Positions 52,158-61,709 of a stretch of 64,000 nt of DNA are shown here, piece by piece (position 1 is the first letter of the stretch; every line of letters starts with the position of its first letter). The stretch is from the NCBI GenBank assembly GCA_029561345.1, contig JAKQJC010000020.1, positions 1-64,000 of the forward strand. The letters run 5' to 3'. The notes below the pieces were generated by a model, which saw only the letters and a program-made list of their open reading frames with translations, had not been told where the DNA came from and ran no database searches. The stretch is from Chloroflexota bacterium. GTDB taxonomy: Bacteria > Chloroflexota > Anaerolineae > Anaerolineales > Anaerolineaceae. Position numbers and translations under genes: made by a program.

Positions 52158-52831
52158 GCTGCCACGGGCGCCGGAACCCGGCTGCCCAGCATCAGCGATG
52201 AGAACTTGGCCCACATCCAGGCCAGCCCGTTCATCAGGTGCATGGAAATAAGGGTGGCAAACACGCCCGCCAGGCTGGCCAGCAGCGCCTCACCAAGCGT
52301 GTCAATCAGGAAAACAGGGTGCACCTGCACGCCGTTGATGGTCATTTCCACCAGGTCCAGGTGGGCAGGCGCCAGTTGGTAATAGAAGGGCATTGCCAGC
52401 AGGGCCAGCGAAACAGAGAGGAGGGTCACTGCTACCGAAAAGCTGAAAATGCCAAAGGGGAACTTGGCCATCAGGTAAACCAGGCCTTTCCAGGTGGAAG
52501 CGCTGCCCAGGGCGGTCGAAAATTTCTGGCTCAAAGAGGCCTGAGAAAGGTCGCGGTTGAACAGTGGCCCCACTGGCTCGCGCAGCATCCAGATGGTCAG
52601 CAGCCGCTCAAAAGCCACCAGCCCCACCCAGCACAAAAAGACCGCCAGAAGCACCAGCAGGCCAACCCAGATGAACGCGGTTGGAATACCCACGGAAAAA
52701 CCCGTCACCAGGAAGGTGAAATAGAGCGTGCCCAGCGGCAAAGCCAGCAGCAGGTAAAGGATGTTGAGATAGGTCTGGCCGCGCACGGCCACGCCAAAGA
52801 AACCAACCAGGGCATTTTTTACTGTTGTCAT
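52139..52831 (-). CDS. Membrane protein with stand-alone 'putative sensor' domain
   Basis: The 230-residue protein has four main membrane segments: '[22 protein letters not shown]', '[30 protein letters not shown]', '[24 protein letters not shown]' and '[23 protein letters not shown]'. The Y-L-L-L-A-L-P-L-G opening and '[12 protein letters not shown]' match the sensor domain often found at the start of histidine kinases, here without a kinase. The C-terminal 'AASTMSY' and the stop codon are encoded by the terminal repeat of the adjacent element. Function unknown. Confidence 0.7.
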   Translation of the reverse strand: MTTVKNALVGFFGVAVRGQTYLNILYLLLALPLGTLYFTFLVTGFSVGIPTAFIWVGLLVLLAVFLCWVGLVAFERLLTIWMLREPVGPLFNRDLSQASLSQKFSTALGSASTWKGLVYLMAKFPFGIFSFSVAVTLLSVSLALLAMPFYYQLAPAHLDLVEMTINGVQVHPVFLIDTLGEALLASLAGVFATLISMHLMNGLAWMWAKFSSLMLGSRVPAPVAASTMSY

Positions 52832-53034
52832 TGCATGTTCTCTTTCTTGATGAAATGTCTTTTACAATTCTTATACGCAAGATCCAGGAAAAGGTTGCAC
52901 ACCTCGCCTGCAGTGAGCTTTCACCTTCAAATCAACCGCAGATTGGATTATCCATAAAGACAAAAACGAGTAAAATAAATTTATACACGTCATCTCCAAC
53001 ATACTCCCATTTTAATTTTTTAAAGGAGCTCTCG

Positions 53035-55449
53035 ATGACCACATCAAACATCCAGCAGGACAAACGTTACAAAAGTATCATGCGCGTTGTGATCATTTTA
53101 CTGGTTTTCCAGTTTGCCGTTGCCGTCATGGGGGTGGTGGAGGTGATCAATGGGCATGCCGATTTTGTCGTCATGATTTTTGCAGGGGGCCTCTGTTTTA
53201 TCGCCCAGGTGATCGCCCGCCAGCAAATTACAAAGGGGCGCTTCAACGCGGCCGGCTGGATCAGCGTCATCTCCATCCCCATTGCGGTTTCAGCAGCCGA
53301 ATGCGCTGATCACGGCAATTCATGGATCATGGGTCCGGTGTTCATGATCATGTGCGCTTATCTGGCTTCTTATATGATGGACCGGCAGAATGCGGCCGGC
53401 GGCATCTTTGCCGCCGTGTGCGGCGGCGCTCTGGTTGCCAGCGTGGATGTGTTCTACAACGTCCAGCTCTCCTTTGACTTGAATCCGCGTGTCATCCTGG
53501 CTTTCATTGCCGGCGCCATTTTCCTCGCCCTGCTCCTGCGCCAATACCGCGGGTTTAACATCGGCTCCAAACTCATCCTGCTGTGCTGCAGCCTGGTGCT
53601 GGAACTGGTTATTGTGACCTTTATCGTTGTGGTGAACATGTTAAGCACACAAAAGGTGGACCCTGAAGCCGCCAACGCCGTTATCCTCACCCTGCAGTTG
53701 GCAAGCGCAGTGTTCATCATCTTTGCTGGCGGCATGGCCATCCTCATTTCACGCAGCATCGCCCGCCCCATTCAGGACCTGGCGGTGACCGCGCGGCGTT
53801 TCGCCCAGGGCGACCTGACCTATGATCTCAGCATCAACCGCCTCGATGAAATTGGCGACATGGCCGCCAGTTTCCAGAATATGACCGATTACCTGCACCG
53901 CGTGGCTGAAGCAGCAGACCGGGTGGCCATTGGCGACCTGACCAGCGCCATCGCTCCGTTATCTGAACGGGATCAGATGGGTACGGCTCTGGCGCGCATG
54001 TTTGAACAGCTGCGAAAAATTGCTTCCAGCATCCAGCAGGCCTCAGCCACCCTTTCTGGCAGTGCCCGTCAGGTGGCCGATTCCGCCACCTATGCCGGCC
54101 AGGCCACCCATCAAATCAGCCAGACCATGCAGCAGGTGGCGCGCGGCATCACCACCGAAGCAGAAGCCACCACCCACACGGCGGGCTCCGTGGAAAATAT
54201 GACCCGCGCCATCCAGTCGGTGGCTCAGGGCGCTCAGGAACAGGCCAATGCGGTCAACGACGCCTCATCCGTCATGACACAGCTCTCGCAGGCAGTGGAA
54301 AGCATCCGCAGCGGCGCACGCCTGCAGAGCGAAGAAGTGGCCCGCACCCGCGAAGCCCTGATGGAGCAATCAAGAACGGTTGGCAGCATCCGCAATGGCA
54401 CCCAGGACCAGGCGCAGGGGCTGAACAGCGCCCTGCTCGCTGGAGAAAATTTATCCCAGACCATCACACAGGTCACCCACGCTGCCAATGAAGTGGCGCG
54501 CGAATCGGCCAATGCCGCCATTTTGGCGCAAAACGGCGCCGCCATTGTAGAAAAAACCACCCACGGCATGGATAAGGTTAACCGCACCAACCAGCAGTTG
54601 GCCCAGCGCATTTCAGATTTGGGCCTGCGCTCCGGGCAAATTGGCGCCATTGTGGAAACCATTGAAGATATCGCCAGCCAGACCAACCTGCTGGCGCTGA
54701 ATGCCGCCATTGAAGCCGCCCGTGCAGGGGAACACGGACGCGGCTTTGCCGTGGTAGCCGACGAAGTGCGCAAACTGGCCGAAAAGAGCGCCCTGGCCAC
54801 CAAGGAAATCAGCGGCATGGTTTCGGCCATTCAAAGCGGCGCCGAAGACGCCGTCAGGGCCATGGAACTGGCCGGTGATGATGTGGCTGCCGCCGCCAGC
54901 CTGACCAGCGAAGCCCGCGCGGCTTTTGAAGCCATTGTCAACGGCATCAAGCTGTCTGGCGAGCGGGTGCAGGCCATTGAAGCCGCCATCAGCGGCATGG
55001 AAAAGGCCCGGGCCGCTCTTGATTCAGCCGTGCGCAGCGCCAATGAGATTGCCGCTCGCAACCTTGAAGCGGTCAGCGCTCTGGCCAAAAGCAACCAGGC
55101 CAGTAGCGAAGGTGCGGGCAAGGTAGAGAAGGTCAGCCGTGAAACCCTCACCGCCGCCGAAGCCATGAGCGCTCTGAACAACCAGATGGCCGGCAGCCTC
55201 GATCATGTTTCAGCCGTGGTTGAAGAAAACACCGCCGCCACCGAAGAAATGAACGCCTTCGCTTCTGAAGTGCAGACCTCTGTGGAAAACATCGCTGCCG
55301 TCAGCGAAGAGAACAGCGCCGCCGTGGAAGAGGTTTCGGCCAGCACCGAAGAATTGAACGCCCAGGTGGCCGAACTGGGCGAAACCGCCCGCAGCCTCTC
55401 TGCCATGTCGCAGCAGCTCAAAGACATGGTGGCCATTTTCAAGCTCTAG
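53035..55449 (+). CDS. Methyl-accepting chemotaxis protein with multi-helix membrane sensor
   Basis: The 804-residue receptor has six to seven membrane helices in residues 18-240 rather than the usual two helices and a periplasmic domain, so it may sense a membrane or internal signal. A HAMP domain follows (about 240-295, '[25 protein letters not shown]'). The long signalling coiled coil has its tip at about residue 545-585 with '[38 protein letters not shown]', which binds CheA/CheW. No CheR/CheB tether pentapeptide is at the end. AAAGGAG fixes the start at 53035. No other chemotaxis gene is in the window. Confidence 0.9.
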   Translation: MTTSNIQQDKRYKSIMRVVIILLVFQFAVAVMGVVEVINGHADFVVMIFAGGLCFIAQVIARQQITKGRFNAAGWISVISIPIAVSAAECADHGNSWIMGPVFMIMCAYLASYMMDRQNAAGGIFAAVCGGALVASVDVFYNVQLSFDLNPRVILAFIAGAIFLALLLRQYRGFNIGSKLILLCCSLVLELVIVTFIVVVNMLSTQKVDPEAANAVILTLQLASAVFIIFAGGMAILISRSIARPIQDLAVTARRFAQGDLTYDLSINRLDEIGDMAASFQNMTDYLHRVAEAADRVAIGDLTSAIAPLSERDQMGTALARMFEQLRKIASSIQQASATLSGSARQVADSATYAGQATHQISQTMQQVARGITTEAEATTHTAGSVENMTRAIQSVAQGAQEQANAVNDASSVMTQLSQAVESIRSGARLQSEEVARTREALMEQSRTVGSIRNGTQDQAQGLNSALLAGENLSQTITQVTHAANEVARESANAAILAQNGAAIVEKTTHGMDKVNRTNQQLAQRISDLGLRSGQIGAIVETIEDIASQTNLLALNAAIEAARAGEHGRGFAVVADEVRKLAEKSALATKEISGMVSAIQSGAEDAVRAMELAGDDVAAAASLTSEARAAFEAIVNGIKLSGERVQAIEAAISGMEKARAALDSAVRSANEIAARNLEAVSALAKSNQASSEGAGKVEKVSRETLTAAEAMSALNNQMAGSLDHVSAVVEENTAATEEMNAFASEVQTSVENIAAVSEENSAAVEEVSASTEELNAQVAELGETARSLSAMSQQLKDMVAIFKL

Positions 55450-55471
55450 TTTTTTCGCCTTCGCGTTTTTC

Positions 55472-55501
55472 AGGCCAGCCGCAAACGGCTGGCCTTTTTT
55501 A
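55472..55501 (+). terminator. Intrinsic terminator after the chemotaxis gene
   Basis: AGGCCAGCCG (55472-55481) and CGGCTGGCCT (55486-55495) make a 10-bp perfect stem with a CAAA loop and six T. Confidence 0.9.
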
Positions 55502-55541
55502 TATCTGCCAATGAATTTCTCCCGCACGGCAGCGAAAACCC

Positions 55542-55601
55542 TTGACAGGCGCGGATCAAAGTGTATAATATTTTTGATTGACTAATTAGTCAATCAAAAA
55601 T
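55542..55601 (+). promoter_or_regulatory. tetR promoter with 32-bp perfect palindromic operator
   Basis: TTGACA (55542-55547), 16 nt, TATAAT (55564-55569). Directly after the -10 is a 32-bp perfect palindrome (55570-55601) built from TTTTTGATTGACTAA and its complement. TTGACTAATTAGTCAA in its centre is a typical TetR-family site. Bound repressor would cover the transcription start. Confidence 0.88.
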
Positions 55602-55623
55602 CGTCTTCAAGGAGAACCTGCCC

Positions 55624-56232
55624 ATGCCGCCTAAAAGCCAGGAAGCCTATGACCTGATGAAAGATGAAAGGCGCGAAAAACTGCTCTCTGCCGCCCTGCG
55701 GGTGCTTGCGCGCCGCGGCCTGGCCGCCACCCGCATCGGCGACATTGCCGCCGAAGCCCGGGCCAGCCACGGACTGGTGTACTATTATTTTCAATCAAAG
55801 GAAGATATTTTCATCGAACTGGTGCGCCGGGCAAGAGACATTTCCACGCAAAGCATCCGTCAAATCGACGCCCTTCCCTTACCCCCCCTCGAGCGCATCC
55901 GCCAGATGGCCCACCTGATCCTCGACAGCATCACCGCTTACGATGATTCCGCCTTCTATTTTCTGCTCATGATCCAGGCTTCGGTCAGCGACACCATCCC
56001 CGATGAAGCCCGGAAGCTGCTGGCCGATGATAATACGCCCATGGAAGTGCTGGTCCGCCTGATTTCCGCCGGACAGGCCGCAGGCGCCATCCATGAAGGC
56101 GATCCCATTCAGATGGCCCTCCTTTTCTGGGCGGCCATCGAAGGTGTGGCCATCTATAAAATTCAAATGGGCAACACCTTGCAGCACATTCAGCACGAAT
56201 ACCTGATGCGCATTTTTGCAGCTGCCTCATAA
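55624..56232 (+). CDS. TetR-family transcriptional repressor
   Basis: The 202-residue protein has an N-terminal HTH ('RREKLLSAALRVLARRGLAATRIGDIAAEARASHGLVYYYFQSKEDIFIELV') typical of TetR/AcrR repressors and a helical ligand domain ('PLERIRQMAHLILDSITAYDDSAFYFLLMIQ'). AAGGAGA (55609-55615) precedes the ATG. The operator at its own promoter indicates autoregulation. The CrtI-like oxidoreductase gene 95 nt downstream on the same strand is the likely second target. Ligand unknown. Confidence 0.9.
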   Translation: MPPKSQEAYDLMKDERREKLLSAALRVLARRGLAATRIGDIAAEARASHGLVYYYFQSKEDIFIELVRRARDISTQSIRQIDALPLPPLERIRQMAHLILDSITAYDDSAFYFLLMIQASVSDTIPDEARKLLADDNTPMEVLVRLISAGQAAGAIHEGDPIQMALLFWAAIEGVAIYKIQMGNTLQHIQHEYLMRIFAAAS

Positions 56233-56326
56233 TCGCTGAGGTATAAAAAAGGTTTTTATCCGTCCTGGCCCTTGCAATCAAAAGGTCAACCGGGGCAGTC
56301 ATCATCAATTTTGAAAGGAAAGCAGC

Positions 56327-57829
56327 ATGTCTGAAAAAACCATCCTGATCATTGGCGGGGGCATCGCCGGCCTTTCGGCTGGCTGCTACGGCCGCATGAA
56401 CGGTTACCAAACTAAAATTTTTGAGCTTCACAGCATTTCTGGCGGTCTCTGTACCGGCTGGAAACGCAAAGGATATACCATTGACGGCTGCATCCACTGG
56501 CTGGTGGGGTCGCGGCCTGGCTCTGGCATGCACGCACTGTGGGACGAACTGGGCGTGCTCAACGGGGTGAAAATTGTCAATCACGAAGAATTTGTCCGCG
56601 TTCGCGGCACAGATGGGCGCGAATTTATCGTCTATACCAATGTGGATCGTCTCGAAGCGCACATGCTGGCCCTTTCGCCGCAGGATGCCGTTCAGATCAA
56701 AACTCTGACTGGCGCCATTCGTAAATTTTCAAAATTTGATCCCATGCAGGATAATTCTTCCCCTCTGAGCGGCATCAAGATGCTCTTCACCATGCTGCCC
56801 TTCCTGGGCCTGTTCAAGAAATTCGGCAGTCTGACCGTCAGCGAATTTGCCGGCGGCTTCAAAGATCCCCTGCTGCGGCAAGGCCTGGTGGATATCCTGG
56901 GATTCCCCGGTTTTTCCCTCCTGGGACTCATCATGACCCTGGCCTGGATGCACGCTGAGAATGCCGGCTATCCCATCGGAGGTTCGCTGCCCTTTGCGCA
57001 TGCCTTTGAACGCCGCTACCGCGAGCTGGGCGGCGAGATTGAATTCAACACCCGCGTGGAAAAAATTCTGGTGGAAAATGGGCAGGCCGTGGGTCTGCGC
57101 CTGGCAGACGGCCGCGAAGTGCGCGGCGACAGGATCATCAGCGCCGCCGACGGTCACGCCACCCTCTACAGCATGCTGGACGGCCAGTATCTGACGGATG
57201 AATTGAAAGAAATGTACACCACCTGGCCCATCTTCGATCCGCTTATCCAGGTTTCGCTGGGAGTCAACCGCGATTTAAGCGCCGCCCCACATGCCATCAA
57301 TGTCCACCTCAAAAAACCCGTGCATATTGCCGGGGTTGAGCGCGATGTGTTGAGTTACAAGCATTACGCCTACGATCCAACCCTGGCGCCAGCCGGCAAA
57401 ACCGTGGTGGAAGTGATGCTTTCATCCTCTTATGCCTATTGGAAAGAGCTGGCCGAAGACCGCGAGCGCTACGATGCCGCAAAACAGCAGGTGGCCTTGC
57501 AGGTGATTGAACAGCTTGAAGCGGTTCTGCCCGGCATCAGCGGACAGATTGAAATGGTAGACGTGGCCACGCCCCTCACTTATGAGCGCTTCACCGGCAA
57601 CTGGCAGGGCTCTTTTGAGGGCTGGCAGTACACCAAGGAAGCCATGAGCCGCACCATGCAGGGCAAATCCATCTCTAAAACCCTGCCCGGGCTTGAAAAC
57701 TTCTATATGATCGGCCAGTGGACCGAGCCGGGCGGCGGCCTGCCGCCCGCCCTGACTTCAGCCCGCGCCATTATCAGCCAGATCTGCAAAAAAGATAAAC
57801 GAGCCTTTGTCAGTAAAAAAACGCAGTAA
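56327..57829 (+). CDS. FAD-dependent oxidoreductase, phytoene desaturase/isomerase-like
   Basis: The 500-residue protein has the dinucleotide-binding start ILIIGGGIAGLSAGCYGRMN with a second-strand acidic residue (IFELHSISGG), the flavin-near 'GCIHWLVGSRPGSGMHALWDELG', and the C-terminal FAD motif 'MIGQWTEPGGGLPPALTSARAII'. This layout is that of CrtI/CrtO-like carotenoid oxidoreductases and related enzymes. No other carotenoid gene is nearby, so the substrate may not be a carotenoid. It follows the TetR gene and probably shares its transcript. A GC hairpin follows (57853-57890). Confidence 0.85.
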   Translation: MSEKTILIIGGGIAGLSAGCYGRMNGYQTKIFELHSISGGLCTGWKRKGYTIDGCIHWLVGSRPGSGMHALWDELGVLNGVKIVNHEEFVRVRGTDGREFIVYTNVDRLEAHMLALSPQDAVQIKTLTGAIRKFSKFDPMQDNSSPLSGIKMLFTMLPFLGLFKKFGSLTVSEFAGGFKDPLLRQGLVDILGFPGFSLLGLIMTLAWMHAENAGYPIGGSLPFAHAFERRYRELGGEIEFNTRVEKILVENGQAVGLRLADGREVRGDRIISAADGHATLYSMLDGQYLTDELKEMYTTWPIFDPLIQVSLGVNRDLSAAPHAINVHLKKPVHIAGVERDVLSYKHYAYDPTLAPAGKTVVEVMLSSSYAYWKELAEDRERYDAAKQQVALQVIEQLEAVLPGISGQIEMVDVATPLTYERFTGNWQGSFEGWQYTKEAMSRTMQGKSISKTLPGLENFYMIGQWTEPGGGLPPALTSARAIISQICKKDKRAFVSKKTQ

Positions 57830-57852
57830 CCACCTCTCGCAGCCCATATCAC

Positions 57853-57890
57853 ACACCCCCCTGGAATGACTTCCATGGGGGTGTCCTTTT
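57853..57890 (+). terminator. Terminator after the CrtI-like gene
   Basis: ACACCCCC and TGGAA on the left pair with TTCCA and GGGGGTGT on the right, followed by CCTTTT. Confidence 0.7.
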
Positions 57891-57907
57891 AAGGGCCGCA
57901 AAGCCGC

Positions 57908-58873
57908 TTACCATTCCGCCCCATACCAGCGCAGGTAGGTTTCCAGTTCCTTGCGCCAGTAACGGTCATCGTGATACCCCGGCGAGAGCCGCCATTCATG
58001 GGGAACGGCTTTGTCGGTCAGCAGGGCTTCAAAATCCAGCACCGAAGGCAGCAGTTCGTGATCGCTTTCGCCAATATCCACCCAGATGCGCGGCAGCGAA
58101 TCGGCCGGGATGCGCTCCAGCCATTTTTTAAGATGTTCGGCGTCGTCCCTGAAAATGCCCGGGCTGTGCGCCCCCATGGCGCTGAAGAGTCCCCAGCGCA
58201 GCAGACCTATATGAATGGCCCATCCTCCGCCGCGCGAAAGTCCGCCCACCGCCCGGTGCGCCCGATCCGTCTGGGTGTGGTACCGTCCGTCAATATAAGG
58301 GATCACATCGTTGACCAGTGCCAGGTCAAAAGGCATTTCAGCGGGCTGTTTCCAGCCGCTCGGATCATATGGCATGACAATGAGATACGGGCGCACAATG
58401 CCGCTCTGCATCAGCCGGTCAGCCGCCTCAGGCAGCCCCAGTTCCACCCACTGGTTTTCATCGCGGTTCATGGCATGGATGAGATACAGCACCGGGTAGC
58501 TCTGCGCCGGGCTGGCATCGTAACACGGCGGCAGGTATACCAAGCCGCGCAGCGGGGTTTTGAATAACACGGAAGCGATTTCAAACGTTTCAAGACGGCC
58601 GTTTTCAGCGCAGGGGGGTGGGGTTGGCGTTGCAGTCAGTGTGGCGGTGCAGATGGGCTGCGGTGTCAGGCTGGGCCTGGCAGTGGGGGCCGGGGTTAGG
58701 GTTGAGGTGGCAGCGGGCTCAGCCGTGCGGGTTGGCAGCGGCGCCGGAGTGAAGGAAGGCGCTGCGGCAGGGCCAGAGGTGGCCGCGCCCGTCAGCAAAG
58801 CCTCAGAATCCTGACAGGCGGCCAGCATCAGACACAAGATCACCGCGAAAGAAAGCCAGAGAAATCTTTTCAT
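57908..58873 (-). CDS. Lipoprotein esterase (alpha/beta hydrolase, putative esterase family)
   Basis: The 321-residue protein has a lipoprotein signal (WLSFAVILCLMLAAC), a Thr/Pro-rich linker of about 60 residues and an esterase D/feruloyl-esterase-like domain: 'GLVYLPPCYDASPAQSYPVLYLIHAMNRDENQWV', nucleophile elbow GGLSRGGGWA (G-x-S-x-G), catalytic Asp region 'IWVDIGESDHELLPSVLDF' and His 'HEWRLSPGYHDDRYW'. Located on the outer face of the membrane. Likely cleaves an ester in plant or microbial polymer. TATAAT (58882-58887, minus) is 8 nt from the start, again nearly leaderless. Confidence 0.85.
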   Translation of the reverse strand: MKRFLWLSFAVILCLMLAACQDSEALLTGAATSGPAAAPSFTPAPLPTRTAEPAATSTLTPAPTARPSLTPQPICTATLTATPTPPPCAENGRLETFEIASVLFKTPLRGLVYLPPCYDASPAQSYPVLYLIHAMNRDENQWVELGLPEAADRLMQSGIVRPYLIVMPYDPSGWKQPAEMPFDLALVNDVIPYIDGRYHTQTDRAHRAVGGLSRGGGWAIHIGLLRWGLFSAMGAHSPGIFRDDAEHLKKWLERIPADSLPRIWVDIGESDHELLPSVLDFEALLTDKAVPHEWRLSPGYHDDRYWRKELETYLRWYGAEW

Positions 58874-58944
58874 GCTGCCTGATTATAAGCGATTCGCGGT
58901 ATAATACACTTGATTAATTGGTTTTTTTGTAAGGCAAATGAAAG

Positions 58945-59310
58945 ATGGACGATAAAATTACCATTATTGAAGGCCCGCCGCCGACTTTTGAACGCGTTCG
59001 CGACGGCTGGGCAATTGGATTAAACGAAACCCCCACCATCACAGATGTGGCGGTGGCCCGCCTGCGCACTTTTAACGGTCCGGCGCTGGTTGAACGCTGT
59101 CACCGCGCCTGGAATTCCCACGGCCACATGGTTTTGGAATTCCGCAACACCCTGGGCCTCCCAGAGGAGACTCCCATTCTGGCTGCCCGCAGCATGCTCA
59201 CCGAAGACGGCCACCTGCTCATGCTCTGGGTACGCCGCGACCACTTTGAAACGGAAACCCAAACCGATTCAGGCGACGAATCAGACGACCTGGACCATCA
59301 TCAGGAGTAA
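58945..59310 (+). CDS. Hypothetical protein, small acidic
   Basis: A 121-residue protein with no recognised family. It has 'FNGPALVERCHRAWNSHGHMVLEF' and 'LMLWVRRDHFETE' and an Asp/Glu-rich tail. TATAAT (58900-58905) gives a promoter and the next gene begins 5 nt after its stop, so it is likely co-expressed with the cysteine-desulfurase-like enzyme. Confidence 0.55.
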   Translation: MDDKITIIEGPPPTFERVRDGWAIGLNETPTITDVAVARLRTFNGPALVERCHRAWNSHGHMVLEFRNTLGLPEETPILAARSMLTEDGHLLMLWVRRDHFETETQTDSGDESDDLDHHQE

Positions 59311-59315
59311 ACCCC

Positions 59316-60617
59316 ATGCTTGATCTGCACCAGATCCGCGCGCAATTTCCGGCCCTTGAAAGCCCCACCGTTTTTTTGGATAATCCGGGCGGCACGCAAA
59401 TTGCCCGGCAAAGCCTGGAGCGCATCCAGAGCTATCTGGTCAACACCAACGCCAATCATGGCGGCGCCTTTGAAACCAGCCGGCAGTCAGATATTCTGGC
59501 CGAAACAGCCCACGCCGCCATGGCTGATTTTCTCAACGCCTCACGCCCGGAAGAAATCATCTTCGGGCCCAACATGACCACCCTCACCTTCAGCATGAGC
59601 CGCGCCCTGGCCCGCACCTTCAACCCCGGCGACACACTGGTGGTGACGCGCCTCGACCACGACGCCAATATTTCTCCCTGGCTGCTGGCCGCCGAAGACC
59701 GCGGCTGCAAAATCCGCTGGGTGGATTTCAACCCCGAAGACTGCACGCTGAACCTGAATGACCTGGAAGCCGCCTTAGAGGAAAAACCGCGCCTGGTGGC
59801 GGTGGGATATGCCTCAAACGCCACCGGCACCATCAATCCGGTGCGCACCATCACCCGCATGGCCCACGAAGCTGGCGCGCTGGTGTATGTCGATGCGGTG
59901 CAATATGCGGCCCACGGCCCCATCGACGTGCAAAACATTGGCTGCGATTTCCTGGCCTGCTCATCTTACAAGTTTTTCGGCCCCCATATGGGCATCCTTT
60001 ACGGGCGTTACGACCTGCTGGAAGAACTGCGCGCCTACAAGGTACGCCCTGCACCTGCCCTGCCGCCCGGCAAATTTGAAACCGGCACCGGTAATTTCGA
60101 AGGCATGGCCGGCGTGCTGGGCGCGCTGGAATACTTTGAATGGCTGGGCGTCACCTTCGGCCAGGAACAGGCCGAAGCCCTGAGCAGCAGCTATCACGGC
60201 CGCAAACTGATCTTCAAACAGGCCATGAAAGCCCTGCGCGCCTATGAATTTGAATTGAACCGCGCCATTCTGCAGGCATTGGAAGAAATCCCCGGTCTCA
60301 CCCTTTACGGCATTAAAGACCCGCTGAACCTTGAGTCGCGTCTGGCCACCTTCAGCTTCACCATCAGAGGTCTCGCCCCGCGCCAAATCACCGAGCACGC
60401 CGGCCGGCAGGGCATCAACCTGTGGGATGGCAATTATTACGCTCTGGCGGTCACAGAAAGGCTTGGCCTGGAAGGTAAAGGCGGCATGGTGCGCATTGGC
60501 GCCGTTCACTATAACACCCTGGAAGAAATTAACCGCTTCAAGCAAATGCTGCGCGGCCTCACTGCCGCTGATTTTTCCACCCGTATTGCCGCCCGCCTCT
60601 TTGCAGGCGATCACTAA
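59316..60617 (+). CDS. Cysteine desulfurase-like aminotransferase class V
   Basis: The 433-residue PLP enzyme begins with 'FPALESPTVFLDNPGGTQIA' and has the PLP Lys in 'DFLACSSYKFFGPHMGILYG', the cofactor phosphate region 'FGPNMTTLTFSMSRALARTF', and 'YVDAVQYAAHGPIDVQ'. The overall order matches a SufS/NifS-like subfamily of class V aminotransferases often called cysteine desulfurase-like. It may release sulfur from cysteine or a related compound. No scaffold gene (IscU/SufU) is adjacent. Co-transcribed with the upstream small protein. Confidence 0.85.
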   Translation: MLDLHQIRAQFPALESPTVFLDNPGGTQIARQSLERIQSYLVNTNANHGGAFETSRQSDILAETAHAAMADFLNASRPEEIIFGPNMTTLTFSMSRALARTFNPGDTLVVTRLDHDANISPWLLAAEDRGCKIRWVDFNPEDCTLNLNDLEAALEEKPRLVAVGYASNATGTINPVRTITRMAHEAGALVYVDAVQYAAHGPIDVQNIGCDFLACSSYKFFGPHMGILYGRYDLLEELRAYKVRPAPALPPGKFETGTGNFEGMAGVLGALEYFEWLGVTFGQEQAEALSSSYHGRKLIFKQAMKALRAYEFELNRAILQALEEIPGLTLYGIKDPLNLESRLATFSFTIRGLAPRQITEHAGRQGINLWDGNYYALAVTERLGLEGKGGMVRIGAVHYNTLEEINRFKQMLRGLTAADFSTRIAARLFAGDH

Positions 60618-61055
60618 CCTCATATCGAAGCACTTAAGCATTCAGCGCCTGAGTGAGGGGGGCACCCAGGCGCTGAATGCATTTAATATACCACAGAATA
60701 AAACGGAATACAAGTCCATTTGGGGGCTTTTTTTATTTTTCCCCTGGGCCTGTCTCAAGCCAGATACGCATGGGCGTCCAATTCACCCTCTGAGAGGATG
60801 CCGTATTTACTCTGCAAGCCAGCATGCCGGGCTGACCTCCCCTTTTTTTAGAGACATTTGAATGCTCTGTTTCAGGCATGATTCTGCTCACTTAAATCAT
60901 TTTTCAACACTATAATAAGATATGGAAGTTTTTTGCTTCTTTTTGTGCAACTGTTCAGGCACGGCGCAAAAAAACCGGCCAAACCGCTGGTTGAGCAGCT
61001 ACCGTATTGTGATAAGGGTTTGATTGGGATCTGATCAGAGTTTAAGGAGGCACAC
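60618..61055. other. Intergenic region upstream of the corrinoid operon
   Basis: No gene seen. A 14-bp perfect hairpin, GCATTCAGCGCCTG (60638-60651) with CAGGCGCTGAATGC (60667-60680), lies after the class V gene. A -10 box TATAAT at 60911-60916 would give a leader of about 130 nt that includes the element at 60943-60998. No typical cobalamin riboswitch core was noticed. Confidence 0.5.
60943..60998 (+). promoter_or_regulatory. Conserved 55-nt element in the corrinoid-gene leader (matches 20405-20459)
   Basis: The sequence TTGTGCAACTGTTCAGGCAC and beyond aligns almost base by base with 20405-20459 upstream of the MoaD-like gene. Both share GGCA, CAAAA, ACCGCTGG and TGAGC blocks; here AACCGGC and GCTGGTT form a 7-bp stem (one G-U). 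It could be a shared regulatory RNA or a repeat relic. The mRNA continues to TAAGGAGG and ATG 61056. Confidence 0.4.
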
Positions 61056-61709
61056 ATGGGAAACTGTTCCCTCGATTTTGAACAACAGAAAATCAGCCTG
61101 CTCAATGCTCTTGTGTCCATGGACACATTATCCGCCCGGACCATTCTAACCCAGCCTTATGATCCATGCACCCCCCACCAGGTGGTGGAGCAGCTGGTGG
61201 CGCCAGCGCTTGAGATCATCGGCGAGGGCTGGGAAAAAGGCGAATATTCTCTTTCCCAAGTCTATGTCAGCGGCCGCATCTGTGAAGAACTGGTGGATCT
61301 TATCCTTCCTCCCATGCACCAATCTCGGCGCTACCAGCCGAAAATGGCCATTGCCGTTCTCGAAGACCGGCACATGCTGGGTTCGCGTGTGGTGTATTCA
61401 GCCCTGCGCGCCAGCGGATTTGAGCTGGCACATTACGGCAGCCAGACGGTGGACGCCCTGGCCCAGCGGGTTGAAAAAGACCGCATTGAACTGCTGCTGG
61501 TATCCACCCTGATGCTGTCATCAGCCCTCAGGGTGAAGCGCCTGCGCAGCCTGCTCGAACAGAGCGGACGGCAGGTGAAAATCATGGTTGGCGGCGCGCC
61601 TTTTCGCTTCGACCCCGCGCTCTGGCAGGAGGTTCGCGCCGATGCCTGCGGCAGTTCAGCCGCCGAAGCCGTTGATTTTGCGGAAAACTTATTGAAGGAG
61701 TTGCAATGA
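61056..61709 (+). CDS. Corrinoid (B12-binding) methyl-carrier protein
   Basis: The 217-residue protein has an N-terminal helical cap (about 1-90, 'VVEQLVAPALEIIGEGWEKGEYSLSQVYVSGR') and a B12-binding Rossmann domain with D-R-H-M-L-G (the D-x-H-x2-G lower-ligand motif), 'LLLVSTLMLSSALRVKRL' and 'KIMVGGAPF'. It should carry a methyl group on cobalt between methyltransferases. AAGGAGG precedes the start. The methyltransferase gene overlaps by four nt. Confidence 0.9.
   Translation: MGNCSLDFEQQKISLLNALVSMDTLSARTILTQPYDPCTPHQVVEQLVAPALEIIGEGWEKGEYSLSQVYVSGRICEELVDLILPPMHQSRRYQPKMAIAVLEDRHMLGSRVVYSALRASGFELAHYGSQTVDALAQRVEKDRIELLLVSTLMLSSALRVKRLRSLLEQSGRQVKIMVGGAPFRFDPALWQEVRADACGSSAAEAVDFAENLLKELQ

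Noticed and set aside
60618-61055. Cobalamin or c-di-GMP riboswitch before the corrinoid operon
   Set aside because: A few blocks (GCAAA, ACCGGCC, TACCG) recall c-di-GMP-I RNAs, but the first half and the paired order do not fit, so only a generic element is reported.
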